A DNA stretch of 64,000 nucleotides from Nodosilinea nodulosa PCC 7104 (GCF_000309385.1 NZ_JH976537.1:647426-711425); one strand, 5' to 3'; positions 44,494 through 53,482 are shown, counted from the first letter of the stretch. The notes: generated by a model not told the origin, from the letters alone. Numbers and translations: made by a program.

Positions 44494-44718
44494 ATGTTCC
44501 ATCTCTACTTCGGGGCGTTTGATATTGTTCTCTATCTGGGAGGCATGTATGGCGCGATCGCCCTTTCAAAGGCCCTGTGCGACCAGCTAGACGCTGCCGA
44601 CGTGAGCCAGAGCGCCACCACCGAAACCACCGTTGCCCCTATGCAGCCCATTGCGCCCCACCTGGTCGCCCCCGCCACCAAGCGCGAAGAGGTTGGCGTC
44701 AAAGTGTCGGTGAAATAG
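44494..44718 (+). CDS. Hypothetical small membrane-associated protein
   Basis: 74 residues. An N-terminal hydrophobic segment (LYFGAFDIVLYLGGMYGAIA) is followed by a short amphipathic part (SKALCDQLDAADV) and a Thr/Pro/Ala/Val-rich tail. No family recognised. It has the normal codon and base composition of its neighbours and contains a HIP1-like site. Confidence 0.5.
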   Translation: MFHLYFGAFDIVLYLGGMYGAIALSKALCDQLDAADVSQSATTETTVAPMQPIAPHLVAPATKREEVGVKVSVK

Positions 44719-45075
44719 GGCTGTCAACGCTCGGTTGAATATCCCCGCTGCCAGGAGTTACGGGGCCGCTGCTGGGGGACGTCTGCGCTAGTTCAATTTT
44801 TGCCAGCCGGGTATGGTGCCCCGGGCCTTTGGGCCGCCATCATTTGACTCACCCCATTGTGCAGCTTCTGCTAAATGTCTGCCAAAAACGCCCGGGCGCC
44901 AGACAAGATGATAATGATGGAGTTAGAGGGACGCAGTAAGCAAGCTACAGCCTTGATTTGGGGCCGCGATCGCCCGCCTGTGGGCCAAATTTGCCCTCTG
45001 GTGCGCTACTTTTTGGGTTTTGTGCCAATGTAGGTAGCTGGCACAGCACTCTAGCGAACAAGTAGGGTCGGTAGA
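44719..45075. other. Intergenic region without a recognised gene
   Basis: 357 bp between the small membrane protein and the second yihY gene. No conserved frame on either strand; it presumably carries the yihY promoter. Confidence 0.4.
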
Positions 45076-46101
45076 ATGAGGAAACAACTGGCGCGGTTTG
45101 GGCATTGGCGACGCGCATGGGCAATGGCACACCACTGGATCAACAGCGCGGCTATGCTCGATTTCTTTAAATATCGAGTGGGTCAGTCGGCCTGGACTCA
45201 GCTGATTGGCCGCACCCTGATGAAGTGGCAGCAGGACGACTGCCTCGAGATGGGAGCCGCCCTGGCCTATTACGCCTTGTTTTCAATGTTTCCGATGATT
45301 CTGGTCTCGCTGAGCATTGTCGGCTTTTTGATCGGCCCCAACACCGTCGCCTACAATGCCGTGCTCGGCTTTGCCCAGGAGACCCTGCCCCCCGACGCCT
45401 TCCCCATCGTGCAGACGACGCTGATCCAGTTTCACACTGGCAGCACCAGCGCCAGCATCGTCGGTTTCGGCATTTTGCTGTTCACCTCCAGCGGTTTTTT
45501 TGGGGCGCTGAGCCGCTCCTTCGACAAAATGTGGCACACCAAGCCCCGCCACCACCGCTTCGACGGCGTTGGGGAGGTGGCGTTTATCTTTTTGTGGCGG
45601 CGGTTTCTGGCCTTTTTGCTGGTGATGGGAGCCACCGGGCTGATCTTCGTGTCGCTGCTGAGCAACATCGCCATTGACACCGTGACCAAGGTTTTGGAGG
45701 GCGTCAACCAGTGGGTGATAGTGATTGGCATCGATCAGGTGCAGTTGCTGTCTTGGCTGCGGCTGGGCATCTCTTTTGTCACCCTCACCCTGGTGGTAAT
45801 GGTGCTCTACAAAACCCTGCCCAGCACCCGCGTGGCCTGGCGAGATGTGTGGCTGGGGGCGCTGCTGACCGCCATGCTGTGGCTGATTTTGCAGCAGCTG
45901 ATCAGCAATAGCGTCATCAGTCTGGGCAGTCAGTTTCGCTCCTACGGAGTCGTGGGCGGAGTAATGGTGCTGATGCTGTGGATTTATCTCACCAGCCAGA
46001 TTTTCTTTTTGGGGGGCGAGTTTACCTACGTGTACGCCCACCTGTTTGGCAGCCGTAAGGGCCAGAAGAAGAAGCTGACCGCCAAGGTTGGGGGCCAGTG
46101 A
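45076..46101 (+). CDS. YihY/BrkB family inner-membrane protein (second copy)
   Basis: 341-residue paralogue of the protein at 6327-7280. It shares LEMGAALAYYALFSMFPMIL, ISLGSQFRSYGVVGGVMVLM and WIYLTSQIFFLGGEFTYVYAH. About six TM helices, and a basic C-terminus (SRKGQKKKLTAK). The N-terminal about 40 residues before MLDFFKYRVGQ are less conserved, and an internal Met may be the true start. Function in the family is unresolved. Confidence 0.88.
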   Translation: MRKQLARFGHWRRAWAMAHHWINSAAMLDFFKYRVGQSAWTQLIGRTLMKWQQDDCLEMGAALAYYALFSMFPMILVSLSIVGFLIGPNTVAYNAVLGFAQETLPPDAFPIVQTTLIQFHTGSTSASIVGFGILLFTSSGFFGALSRSFDKMWHTKPRHHRFDGVGEVAFIFLWRRFLAFLLVMGATGLIFVSLLSNIAIDTVTKVLEGVNQWVIVIGIDQVQLLSWLRLGISFVTLTLVVMVLYKTLPSTRVAWRDVWLGALLTAMLWLILQQLISNSVISLGSQFRSYGVVGGVMVLMLWIYLTSQIFFLGGEFTYVYAHLFGSRKGQKKKLTAKVGGQ

Positions 46102-46155
46102 AAGGGGTAGCCCAGTAAGTGGTTTAATTTATAGAGCAGTTACGGAGTTGGTTGG

Positions 46156-46707
46156 ATGGCTACAGCGCAGCGTGGGGTAACGATTTGGTTTACGGGGTTA
46201 AGCGGGTCGGGCAAGTCGACCATTGCCCGCGCTCTGGAGGCCGAACTGCGTCAGCGGGGCTGCCAGCTGGAGGTGCTCGACGGCGACATTGTGCGCACCA
46301 ACCTGACCAAGGGCCTGGGCTTTAGCAAAGAAGACCGGGACGAAAATATTCGCCGCATCGGCTTTGTCTCTCACCTGCTCACCCGCAATGGCGTGGTGGT
46401 GCTGGTATCGGCCATTTCGCCCTACCGCGAGGCGCGCGATACGGTGCGCGATCGCATCGGGGATTTTGTCGAAGTCTTTGTCGATGCCCCCCTGGATGTC
46501 TGCGAAGATCGCGACGTCAAAGGCCTCTACAAAAAGGCTCGAGCGGGCGAAATCAAGCAGTTCACCGGCATTGACGACCCCTACGAAGCCCCCCTCAATC
46601 CCGAGGTGCACTGCCACACCGACCAGCAAAGCGTAGAAGAAAGCGTGGCCCAGGTGATTGGCACCCTGGAAGCGATGGGCTATCTGGCCGCCGCCGCCGT
46701 GGCCTAA
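46156..46707 (+). CDS. cysC: Adenylylsulfate kinase
   Basis: 183-residue APS kinase, forming PAPS from adenosine-5'-phosphosulfate and ATP in assimilatory sulfate activation. [20 protein letters not shown] carries the P-loop; [20 protein letters not shown] and [20 protein letters not shown] and the [20 protein letters not shown] lid with [16 protein letters not shown] are the family's blocks. Full length. 54 bp downstream of the yihY stop, possibly co-transcribed. Confidence 0.96.
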   Translation: MATAQRGVTIWFTGLSGSGKSTIARALEAELRQRGCQLEVLDGDIVRTNLTKGLGFSKEDRDENIRRIGFVSHLLTRNGVVVLVSAISPYREARDTVRDRIGDFVEVFVDAPLDVCEDRDVKGLYKKARAGEIKQFTGIDDPYEAPLNPEVHCHTDQQSVEESVAQVIGTLEAMGYLAAAAVA

Positions 46708-46711
46708 CCCT

Positions 46712-46740
46712 CCGGCTCCCCAGACCGGTTTTGGAGCCGG
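46712..46740 (+). terminator. Candidate hairpin terminator after cysC
   Basis: Stem CCGGCTCC / GGAGCCGG with a 13-base loop that ends in TTTT, 5 bases after the cysC stop. No T-run follows, so termination strength is uncertain. Confidence 0.45.
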
Positions 46741-46753
46741 GGGCAGGGGTTAA

Positions 46754-46899
46754 TTGACTGACAAACGTTCTGATGTAGGTTGGTGTTGAGCGAAGCGAAA
46801 CCCAACGCCAGATCCAACGCCAGTAACGGATTTGTTGGGTTCCGCTAAAGCTGACCCAACCTAAGGCAGCATAAGGGTTTCAAGGGTTTTGTCAGTCAA
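46754..46899. repeat. Palindromic element at the 3' end of the STAND gene
   Basis: Terminal arms TTGACTGACAAAC and TTTTGTCAGTCAA match as inverted repeats. Inside, TGTAGGTTGG..CCCAACG and GTTGGGTT..CCCAACCTA form a second inverted pair, of the common cyanobacterial CCCAAC/GTTGGG repeat type. The STAND gene's TGA stop lies in the right-hand arm. Confidence 0.75.
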
Positions 46900-49655
46900 C
46901 CAGGGGCGGAGGTTTCCCGGCGGGCGTAGCTGACCAGGTAGTCGTGCACCAGCTGGTAGCGATCGAGGGGAATGTCGGGCAGCAAAAACACCAGGCCCGA
47001 CCCCACCAGAATATCGAGCACCAGATCGAGTTGGTCAGACTGGTACTTGGCCCCGCGCAGGTTGAGTTCTTCCTCCAGGTCCTCGCGGCTCTTTTGGGGT
47101 CGGTAAGAGCGGCCTTCGCGATCGATGTCGGTGAGCAGGTACAGCACCCTGTGGGCCAGGCTGACGTTTTCTTCGCCGCAGTCATCGAAAACCGTGCCCA
47201 AAAAATTGTGCACCAGGGTTTCTTTAGGGTGGTTGCCCAGGGCCAGGTAGCCGGTCAGGGTGGTAATATCCTGGCGCTGGAGCTGCGCCCCCACCACCTG
47301 TAGCTCAATCGGGCGCACCTCGCCGATCGCCGTAGCCAGGTCGGCCACCAGGCGATCGATCAGGGCAATTTCGAGGTAAAAGTGGGCATCGTCGGTGAGG
47401 CGGCGAATTAGCGCCCTGGCGTCGTCGGCCCTGAGGTTGCCCAGGTAGTAGCGGTAGTCGCGGCTGAGAATATCGTTGTTGAGAATGTCGAGGTCGAAGC
47501 CGCGCTCGATTTCGAGCAGGTAGTGGAGGTAGTCCTCCCGCAGGGCCAGCACCACCTTCAGGTAGGGGGCGTTTAGACAGTCGATTAAAAACGCATAGAA
47601 ATCGCGCCGCTGAAACAGCTCTACCGCCTCGACAAAAAATTCCTCAAACTGGTCGAAAATTAGCACAATTTGCCGATAGCTCTGCTCGGTAAGGGTTTTG
47701 AGCCGGGCAATCAGATCGCTCTGGTCGATGGGGGCCGCCGGGGGAATGCCGTCGCTGGCGTTCTGCTGGTGGAGGGCGTGGGCCAGGGCCTGGTTGACCT
47801 CATCGGGCCAGTCGCGGTAGCCCTTGACCAGCACCGCCAGCGTCGATCGCCCTTCCGGAAACGACTTGCCCAGGGCGGGCACCAGCCCGGCGTAGAGAAT
47901 GGAGCTTTTGCCCACCCCCGACGGCCCGTGGATGATGATCAGCGGGTAGCGGGCCTGCTCTAGGCGATCGGTCAAGGCCTCCACATCCACCTGGCGACCC
48001 GAGGCCTGAATTTCGGTGGCCAGCAGCACCTGGTTCGCCCGATCGCTGGCGGTGGTGGGGTAGTCCTGGGGCTGAATTTCGCCTGCGCCGATGAAGGCCC
48101 GCAGCCGAAAGCGGGTGTCGACCTGGCGCTGCTTGAGCTTGACCCCAAAGGCCGCCCGGTAGCTTTTGCGCTGGTAGTACTGCTTTTGCAGGGTTTGCAA
48201 AATGCTGCGGTAGAGGGGTAGATCGGCTATGGGATCGGTGTTGAGATAGGCGTCTTCGAGCAGGGCAATGGCGGCGTTGGGCTGGTTCTGGGCAATGTGT
48301 ACCCGCCCCAGCAGGTAGAGGTACCAACCCCGCTGGTACTGGTTGGCCACCGTCAGGTCTGCCGCAGGCGCGGCGGCGCTGTCTGGGTCGGGTTCAGCGA
48401 TCGCCCCTGCCCTGGCCGCCCCCGCCCCGATCGCCCCCGCGATCGTCAGAATCTCTAGCGCCCGCTCGGCCTGGGTTTGGGCGGTGGCGGCATCGCCCTG
48501 GGCCAGAGCGACCTCCGCCAGGTAGCCGTGGTCGCGGGCCAGGCGCACGGGGTCCTGGCGGTGCAGCGTCAGGCCGGTTTCGGCGGTGCGGGCCAGGGCG
48601 GCCCAGGCCCTCAGCTTTTGCTGCACCTCCGCCAGGGCGTGGATGAACTTGCCCACCAGATCGGGCTGCTTCAGGTCGCGAAAGATGCGCAGACAGGCAG
48701 AAAAGTAGCCTTCGGCCTTGTGCAGCATGCGATCGTACACCACCCGCTGCAGTACCGCCTGGCTGCGGCAGGTGGCCCCCAGGTAGAAGAGCAAAACAGC
48801 CTGTTTTTGGCGGGGGGTGGGGGGTGAGGGGGTGAGGGGGTGGTGAGGGGATGGGATGGGGGGATGGGGGGATGGGGCGTGGGGGAATTTTTGCCAGTAG
48901 ATCAGGCTTTGCTCAAAGTGGTAGCGGGCGACATCGAGATCGCTGCGGCCCAGGGCGTCGCGGCCCTTGAGAAAATCGAGGCTGGCTTTGATTTCGTTGT
49001 CGAGGGGGGCCTGGCTTTGGGCGATGTCGGTCAGGGCAAACTCCAGCTCGGTGCGCAGGGCCGAACCCTGGCTGTAGGCCGAGGCTTCGGTGTGGTGGGG
49101 GCTGTCGTCGCCCAGGGTGAGCATGGTGGCAAACAGGTCGTTGGCGCTGGCGTGCAGGGAGTAAATCAGCTCGCCGGGGGGGTACTCAAAGGCAATGGGG
49201 GCGGCGGCAAAGCTCTTAAAGTCTGGGGCGTGGCGGTTGAGCAGGGCCAGGGTGCGATCGCTCACCCACAGCACCACCGGGAACGGCAGCGCCTTTGGAA
49301 ATGCGTTGCGCCCCAAGTTGGCGGCTTTAAACACCGCCGTCACATTCTGCACCTGCTCTAGCCCCGTCACCATCAGGGCGGCGGGCGGGTCCGCCAGGGG
49401 TTCGGCGGTGAGCGCCTGCAGCAGCGTGGCCATATGGACGGGCAGCGATCGCTCTAGCAGGGGGCGCTCGGCCAAAGCCGCCGTGGTTTGCAGGTGGTCC
49501 ACCACCAGGTGCTGCAAGCGCGAGTAGTTGCAGCGGGCCAGCACTAGCGAAAACCGATGGGGCCTGAGGGTAATCGCCCGCTGAAGCTCCGCCAGAGAGA
49601 GCTGATTGTGGGCCAATATTTCGGCTGGGCTAGCGCCGCCAGCGACACCGCTCAT
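46896..49655 (-). CDS. STAND-type NTPase (nSTAND1-like) with helical N-terminal region
   Basis: 919 residues from MSGVAGGASPAEIL, whose ATGA overlaps the stop of the upstream ATPase gene. The first part (about 10-200) resembles an AAA-associated or TIR-like sensor region that I cannot name, and a TPR-like helical section follows (about 290-500). The NTPase has P-loop HGPSGVGKSSILYAG (near 575) and Walker B IVLIFDQFEEFF (near 665). A Pro/His/Ser-rich insert (about 257-282) is encoded by a minisatellite. No WD40 or TPR sensor follows the NTPase, and the stop falls in a repeat arm, so the C-terminus may be truncated. STAND proteins act as signalling or defence switches. Confidence 0.8.
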   Translation of the reverse strand: MSGVAGGASPAEILAHNQLSLAELQRAITLRPHRFSLVLARCNYSRLQHLVVDHLQTTAALAERPLLERSLPVHMATLLQALTAEPLADPPAALMVTGLEQVQNVTAVFKAANLGRNAFPKALPFPVVLWVSDRTLALLNRHAPDFKSFAAAPIAFEYPPGELIYSLHASANDLFATMLTLGDDSPHHTEASAYSQGSALRTELEFALTDIAQSQAPLDNEIKASLDFLKGRDALGRSDLDVARYHFEQSLIYWQKFPHAPSPHPPIPSPHHPLTPSPPTPRQKQAVLLFYLGATCRSQAVLQRVVYDRMLHKAEGYFSACLRIFRDLKQPDLVGKFIHALAEVQQKLRAWAALARTAETGLTLHRQDPVRLARDHGYLAEVALAQGDAATAQTQAERALEILTIAGAIGAGAARAGAIAEPDPDSAAAPAADLTVANQYQRGWYLYLLGRVHIAQNQPNAAIALLEDAYLNTDPIADLPLYRSILQTLQKQYYQRKSYRAAFGVKLKQRQVDTRFRLRAFIGAGEIQPQDYPTTASDRANQVLLATEIQASGRQVDVEALTDRLEQARYPLIIIHGPSGVGKSSILYAGLVPALGKSFPEGRSTLAVLVKGYRDWPDEVNQALAHALHQQNASDGIPPAAPIDQSDLIARLKTLTEQSYRQIVLIFDQFEEFFVEAVELFQRRDFYAFLIDCLNAPYLKVVLALREDYLHYLLEIERGFDLDILNNDILSRDYRYYLGNLRADDARALIRRLTDDAHFYLEIALIDRLVADLATAIGEVRPIELQVVGAQLQRQDITTLTGYLALGNHPKETLVHNFLGTVFDDCGEENVSLAHRVLYLLTDIDREGRSYRPQKSREDLEEELNLRGAKYQSDQLDLVLDILVGSGLVFLLPDIPLDRYQLVHDYLVSYARRETSAPG
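48808..48886. repeat. G-rich minisatellite inside the STAND gene
   Basis: GGGGTGAGGGGGT and GGGGGATGG units, in frame with the gene, encoding a Pro/His/Ser linker. Confidence 0.75.
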
Positions 49656-50959
49656 GGCCGGGGCTGCTGGGCCAGCCAGCTGCGGTAGCGATCGGTTTCG
49701 GCCAGCAGCGGGTTGAGGCCAAACCAGCGCCCCTGGGCATCGCGGTACTCGTACAAAAACAGGCTGCGCACCAAAATGTTGTAGTCTTCGTCGCCCTGCA
49801 CATCCTGGCGCGAGACCGCCTGCAAGATCAAATCCCACTCCTGGTCGCTGATCAGGCCCATCAGGCTGTCGCGCTCGTTGCGAATTACCGCCTCCAGGGT
49901 GTCGCGCAAAAAGGGCGGGTCCTGCTTGCGCAGGCAGCCGTCCAGCAGCCGAATCAGGTTGCGCATGTGGCCGCCGCTGACCTGGCAGAGGCGATCGAGG
50001 GTGGCGATGTCGTCAAAGACTTCCCCCACCGCATCGATGCGCTGGTTTACGTTCAGCTCGGGAAAGGCGCGAATCAGCACCATCTGCCGCAGCAGGGCCA
50101 TGCCCGGCTGGTCGGGGTTACCCTTGCGATCGTGCACCGGCACCATGGGCAGCACCATGGGGTTGGTGCCAAACCGATTTGAGAGCCGCACCAGATCGTT
50201 CGAGAACATCAGCTCCAGCGGAATGGTGTAAACCAGGTGGCAGTCGAGCTGCTTGAGCTGTTCGCCGCGATCGACAAAGATATACTCCGACTGCAACCGG
50301 CCTTGGGAGCGCAGGGCGCTGTCGATGCGATCGAGGTTGTCCATGATCACCACCAGGCGGTTTTTGCCCTGCTGCTGGAGGCGATCGTTGGCCGGGGTCA
50401 GCAGCTCGTCATTGATGGCGGTGATAATGCTGCGGGTGCGCGGCTCCAGGTATTGGCGCAGCTGACTGCGCATGTCGGGGCTTTGCTTGGCCGAGGCGGT
50501 GATGCTGGCAATGCCCGCCGAAAAGCTCACGTCAGAGATTTCCATCGGGGTGCGCAGGGTATCGGCCAGGTTTTGAAACAGGCCTTGCAGGTAGGTGGGC
50601 CGGGTGGCAATGCCAATCTTGTCGAGGTGCTGGCTAATGTTGTGGGCAATGCTGAGCAAAATGTCAGAAATTTCCACATCGGCCATTTCCAGATCGCGGT
50701 CTGACTCAAAGTAGACCACCTCATAGCTGCGCCGCACCAGCGCATCTTGCAGGCGAAACAGCTCCGTCGATTTGCCGCAGCCAATGTGGCCCGTAAAAAG
50801 CTGCGTGGTGGGGCGATTGCGGGCCAGGCGGGCGATTTTGCGCTCTAGCTCCTGCACAATGTCGCCGCCGCGCACCGCCGAAAAGTCAATGTAGTAGCGC
50901 TTGCCCCGCAGCGGCTGGGTGGGGTCGCAGGCGTCGTAAAACTGCTGTAAATCCAGCAT
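49652..50959 (-). CDS. P-loop ATPase partnered with the STAND gene
   Basis: 435-residue AAA/STAND-like ATPase. It starts MLDLQQFYDACDPTQPLRGK. P-loop FTGHIGCGKSTELFRL (about 55-70), Walker B RLVVIMDNLDRID (about 203-215), and a C-terminal helical region with QVSGGHMRNLIRLLDGCLRK, the usual sensor-2/winged-helix transition. It lies upstream of the STAND gene with a 4-bp overlap, so the two proteins are made together. It probably acts as a regulatory ATPase in an inducible complex with the larger protein; signal and output are unknown. Confidence 0.82.
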   Translation of the reverse strand: MLDLQQFYDACDPTQPLRGKRYYIDFSAVRGGDIVQELERKIARLARNRPTTQLFTGHIGCGKSTELFRLQDALVRRSYEVVYFESDRDLEMADVEISDILLSIAHNISQHLDKIGIATRPTYLQGLFQNLADTLRTPMEISDVSFSAGIASITASAKQSPDMRSQLRQYLEPRTRSIITAINDELLTPANDRLQQQGKNRLVVIMDNLDRIDSALRSQGRLQSEYIFVDRGEQLKQLDCHLVYTIPLELMFSNDLVRLSNRFGTNPMVLPMVPVHDRKGNPDQPGMALLRQMVLIRAFPELNVNQRIDAVGEVFDDIATLDRLCQVSGGHMRNLIRLLDGCLRKQDPPFLRDTLEAVIRNERDSLMGLISDQEWDLILQAVSRQDVQGDEDYNILVRSLFLYEYRDAQGRWFGLNPLLAETDRYRSWLAQQPRP

Positions 50960-51040
50960 GGGTTATGGCCGTAGGGTTGCCTCCAGGGTATCGCACCGAC
51001 GGCACGCTTATCTATCCTTCAGACGGCCTTCAGACGACCT

Positions 51041-51721
51041 TCAGGCGGCCACCAAAAGATTGATCAAATCGGCTTTCTTCAGCTTTGAAAGCCCTTCTAT
51101 ATCGCGTTTTTTGGCCATGGCCTTGAGCTGCTGCGTATTCAACGACTCCAGCAGGGCGCGATCGGTAACCACCTCAGGCAGAGGTTCTGGGGTCAGGTAA
51201 AATACTTGCTCCAGCGCTTTGAGCTTTTTGCCAGCGGTAATGCGGCAGCCCAGCTTGGTGATCGGCTGCAAGTTTTTCCAATACTGGCGGGGGGCATCGT
51301 CTAGGCGGGCCACCAGAGAAGCCTGGTTAACCCCTTTAAGGGGGCTATCAGCCTGACTCATGAGGTAGTCGATCGCCGCTGCAATCTCCTCCCGGCTGGC
51401 GGCAGAGAGGTTAGTTTTAGGCAACGTTTCCTGGGCCAGGGCCTGGGCGATCGCAGCCGTTTCGGGCGCATCGTCGGCAATAATGCACCACACTTCCTCT
51501 AGTCCAGCCTCGGCGGCAACGGCATAGATAAACGCATTGCCAATCACCTGATACTGGTCGGGCGCAGTTTCTTTGACAATTAAAGGAACCCAGTTGCGTC
51601 CCTCGGGGCCGAGCTGGCTCGCCGCAAATTGAATTAGATATTCGTGGGCCTCAGTGGGTTCGCCAGGTTCAATTTCATCAAAGGGCAGACACATCAGGTT
51701 GCCAACATCTGAAAGGCTCAT
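51041..51721 (-). CDS. ParB-like protein with C-terminal SAP/Rho_N-like motif
   Basis: 226 residues. NWVPLIVKETAPDQYQVIGN followed by AFIYAVAAEAGLEEVWCIIA (about 43-82) has the look of the ParB/sulfiredoxin N-terminal fold, but I see no clear GERR motif or helix-turn-helix. The C-terminal LNTQQLKAMAKKRDIEGLSK then LKKADLINLLVA (about 193-226) is a SAP/Rho N-terminal-type nucleic-acid-binding element. It begins at the stop of the ParA gene (TAATG, 1-bp overlap). Unlike the ParA gene it has host-like GC and a HIP1 site. ParB identity is by eye; it might instead be an adaptor. Confidence 0.65.
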   Translation of the reverse strand: MSLSDVGNLMCLPFDEIEPGEPTEAHEYLIQFAASQLGPEGRNWVPLIVKETAPDQYQVIGNAFIYAVAAEAGLEEVWCIIADDAPETAAIAQALAQETLPKTNLSAASREEIAAAIDYLMSQADSPLKGVNQASLVARLDDAPRQYWKNLQPITKLGCRITAGKKLKALEQVFYLTPEPLPEVVTDRALLESLNTQQLKAMAKKRDIEGLSKLKKADLINLLVAA

Positions 51722-53097
51722 TAGAGAAAGTACTCCTTCACAAGATTTAAATATTGCTCACGAGCAGGCTTGAACGCAAAAGCCGCAGGCATATGCATAA
51801 AATCGGCCCTAGAAATGCAGGCCATATAGGGAATGGAAATCATCTTACAATTCTCATGCCCCTTGCTAGATTTGGGATAAAAATAGGGCTTTAGATCAAA
51901 ACCATTGTGATTTATTTTTGCGTCTTGGATGATTTTGGCAATTGCTTGACGCATAAGCAGAATGGCTGGACTAGTGGGCTTAAAAGTATTATTCATGAAA
52001 ATTGGCAGTGCAATAGGGCCAGATTCGCCAAATTGCTGCCGTTCTTTTTGCATCTCAGGAATAAACTGAGTGATAGCTGTTCCTGCATTTTGTAGAGAGT
52101 GTAAATTATCGTGCCGTGCTGGGATCAAAACAGCGTCAGCAGCAAAAATAGCTTTCTTTGCAAAAAGCCGCCAATTAGGAGGAGCATCAATAAGGATGTA
52201 GTCATAATCATCTTGAACTGATTTCAGCACTCGCCTTAAAGCATGCAGCTTAAGATGCTGACTAAGCTTAGCTTCGTCAAATAAATTTGCTAGCTGCTCA
52301 TCAGCGAGAATAATATCGAATGATGGAGGCTCTTTAACTCTTGGATGTTCTAATTTATGCTCTGTGATAACTTCTCGGATGTTAGGATCTTTGCTCTTAA
52401 GAATGTTAAGAAATTTACCCTGAAATGGTGCTAGGTTAAGTGCATCACCCAAATCACTTTGGTTGGGATCAAAATCTACAATAAGCACTCGCTTTTTCAG
52501 GAGGGTTAAAGTTGTAGCTAAATTTAGTGTTGTAGTGGTTTTTCCTACGCCACCTTTATTATTGTAAATCGCAACTATCAGTGCTCGACTTGGGCTTTCT
52601 ATACGCCGCCTCAAATCTTTGATGATACTTTTGACATCATTGTCTAGCGACAGGCAAGGTGTTACTGGATAGACTACCTTGCCATGCTTGTGGAATAACT
52701 GAACATGCAGCGAATTTGTTATAATTCCCCACTTCACAGATTTAGAGGCTGGTGCCAGAAGATATTCTTTAAGCTGTTGAGATGCTTCTCGATAATGAGT
52801 ATGATTTGAATCTTCTAAGTTTTTAGATCGTCCCTTAACCTCCACGTAGAGATAAGGATGCTTCAAGCTTTGCGAAAAAATGTCTTCACCAATATTTTTG
52901 CGGGCAGCATAGTCAACTTTAGGCTTTTTCCCGACTGGGAATTGGCTAAATCTTTCGGAATGCCCAAAACCTAAAGCTTCTAAAAATGGTGGAGCAAATG
53001 ACTCCATTACTTGAGCTTCGGCAGCATCTGGCTGAAGATGTTGTAGGGCTTGCTCTAAATTCATGTGTAGATCGCATGGCTTTAACCCCACGTACAT
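51721..53097 (-). CDS. ParA-family ATPase fused to a PD-(D/E)XK (HsdR_N-like) nuclease domain
   Basis: 458 residues. The N-terminal domain (about 20-130) has KPKVDYAAR (Asp62) and YLYVEVKGRS (Glu86-x-Lys88), then EASQQLKEYL (Gln108), the core of an HsdR N-terminal/PD-(D/E)XK nuclease. From about 170 a ParA/MinD ATPase follows: YNNKGGVGKTTTTLNLA (deviant Walker A, 181-188), VLIVDFDPNQSDLGDAL, and YILIDAPPN. GGAG precedes the ATG at 53097; Met12 is an alternative. Two 60-base samples counted by hand give about 40% GC, against 62% in the neighbouring ATPase gene, and no HIP1 octamer is present, so it looks horizontally acquired. It is coupled to the ParB-like gene. Function is unknown; defence or partition. 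Confidence 0.75.
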   Translation of the reverse strand: MYVGLKPCDLHMNLEQALQHLQPDAAEAQVMESFAPPFLEALGFGHSERFSQFPVGKKPKVDYAARKNIGEDIFSQSLKHPYLYVEVKGRSKNLEDSNHTHYREASQQLKEYLLAPASKSVKWGIITNSLHVQLFHKHGKVVYPVTPCLSLDNDVKSIIKDLRRRIESPSRALIVAIYNNKGGVGKTTTTLNLATTLTLLKKRVLIVDFDPNQSDLGDALNLAPFQGKFLNILKSKDPNIREVITEHKLEHPRVKEPPSFDIILADEQLANLFDEAKLSQHLKLHALRRVLKSVQDDYDYILIDAPPNWRLFAKKAIFAADAVLIPARHDNLHSLQNAGTAITQFIPEMQKERQQFGESGPIALPIFMNNTFKPTSPAILLMRQAIAKIIQDAKINHNGFDLKPYFYPKSSKGHENCKMISIPYMACISRADFMHMPAAFAFKPAREQYLNLVKEYFL

Positions 53098-53260
53098 GGG
53101 GGAATCTCCGGCACCAGAACATCCGGGGCAGAGTTTATGAAAGCTTTATGCAACTATTTTTAGCTAAGAGTCGTCTTGCGGGGCCGCGATCGCCCCATGC
53201 ACCCATACCAATCGACCCAGCGCGATAAGATAGGCCAGGTCAGTTACTCCATAGAACTTC

Positions 53261-53482
53261 ATGTCTATTTCCAAAGCCGAGACCAAGCAGCTCCTAGAGC
53301 GAATGATATTTGACGCCACCGATCCTCAAGACTGGGTGCAGGATGTGTGGGGCCTCAGTCCGCTAATGGGCGACAGCGCCGCCAAGCTGCTAGAGGCCTT
53401 CTACATCCTCATCGACTGCTGCCCCGACGAGCAGCTCGACAACATGGTCAAGGGGCTATATCGCGATCGGCTGGAATTCTAA
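53261..53482 (+). CDS. Small conserved-looking hypothetical protein
   Basis: 73 residues, soluble, Asp/Leu-rich, starting MSISKAETKQLLERMIFDAT. WVQDVWGLSPLMGDSAAKLL and CCPDEQLDNMVKGLYRDRLE suggest a small helical protein. No domain recognised. Base composition matches the host, unlike the adjacent ParA gene. Confidence 0.6.
   Translation: MSISKAETKQLLERMIFDATDPQDWVQDVWGLSPLMGDSAAKLLEAFYILIDCCPDEQLDNMVKGLYRDRLEF

Noticed and set aside
44923..45135. Minus-strand frame before the second yihY gene
   Set aside because: It overlaps the yihY start region and is Pro/Cys/His-rich with no family resemblance.
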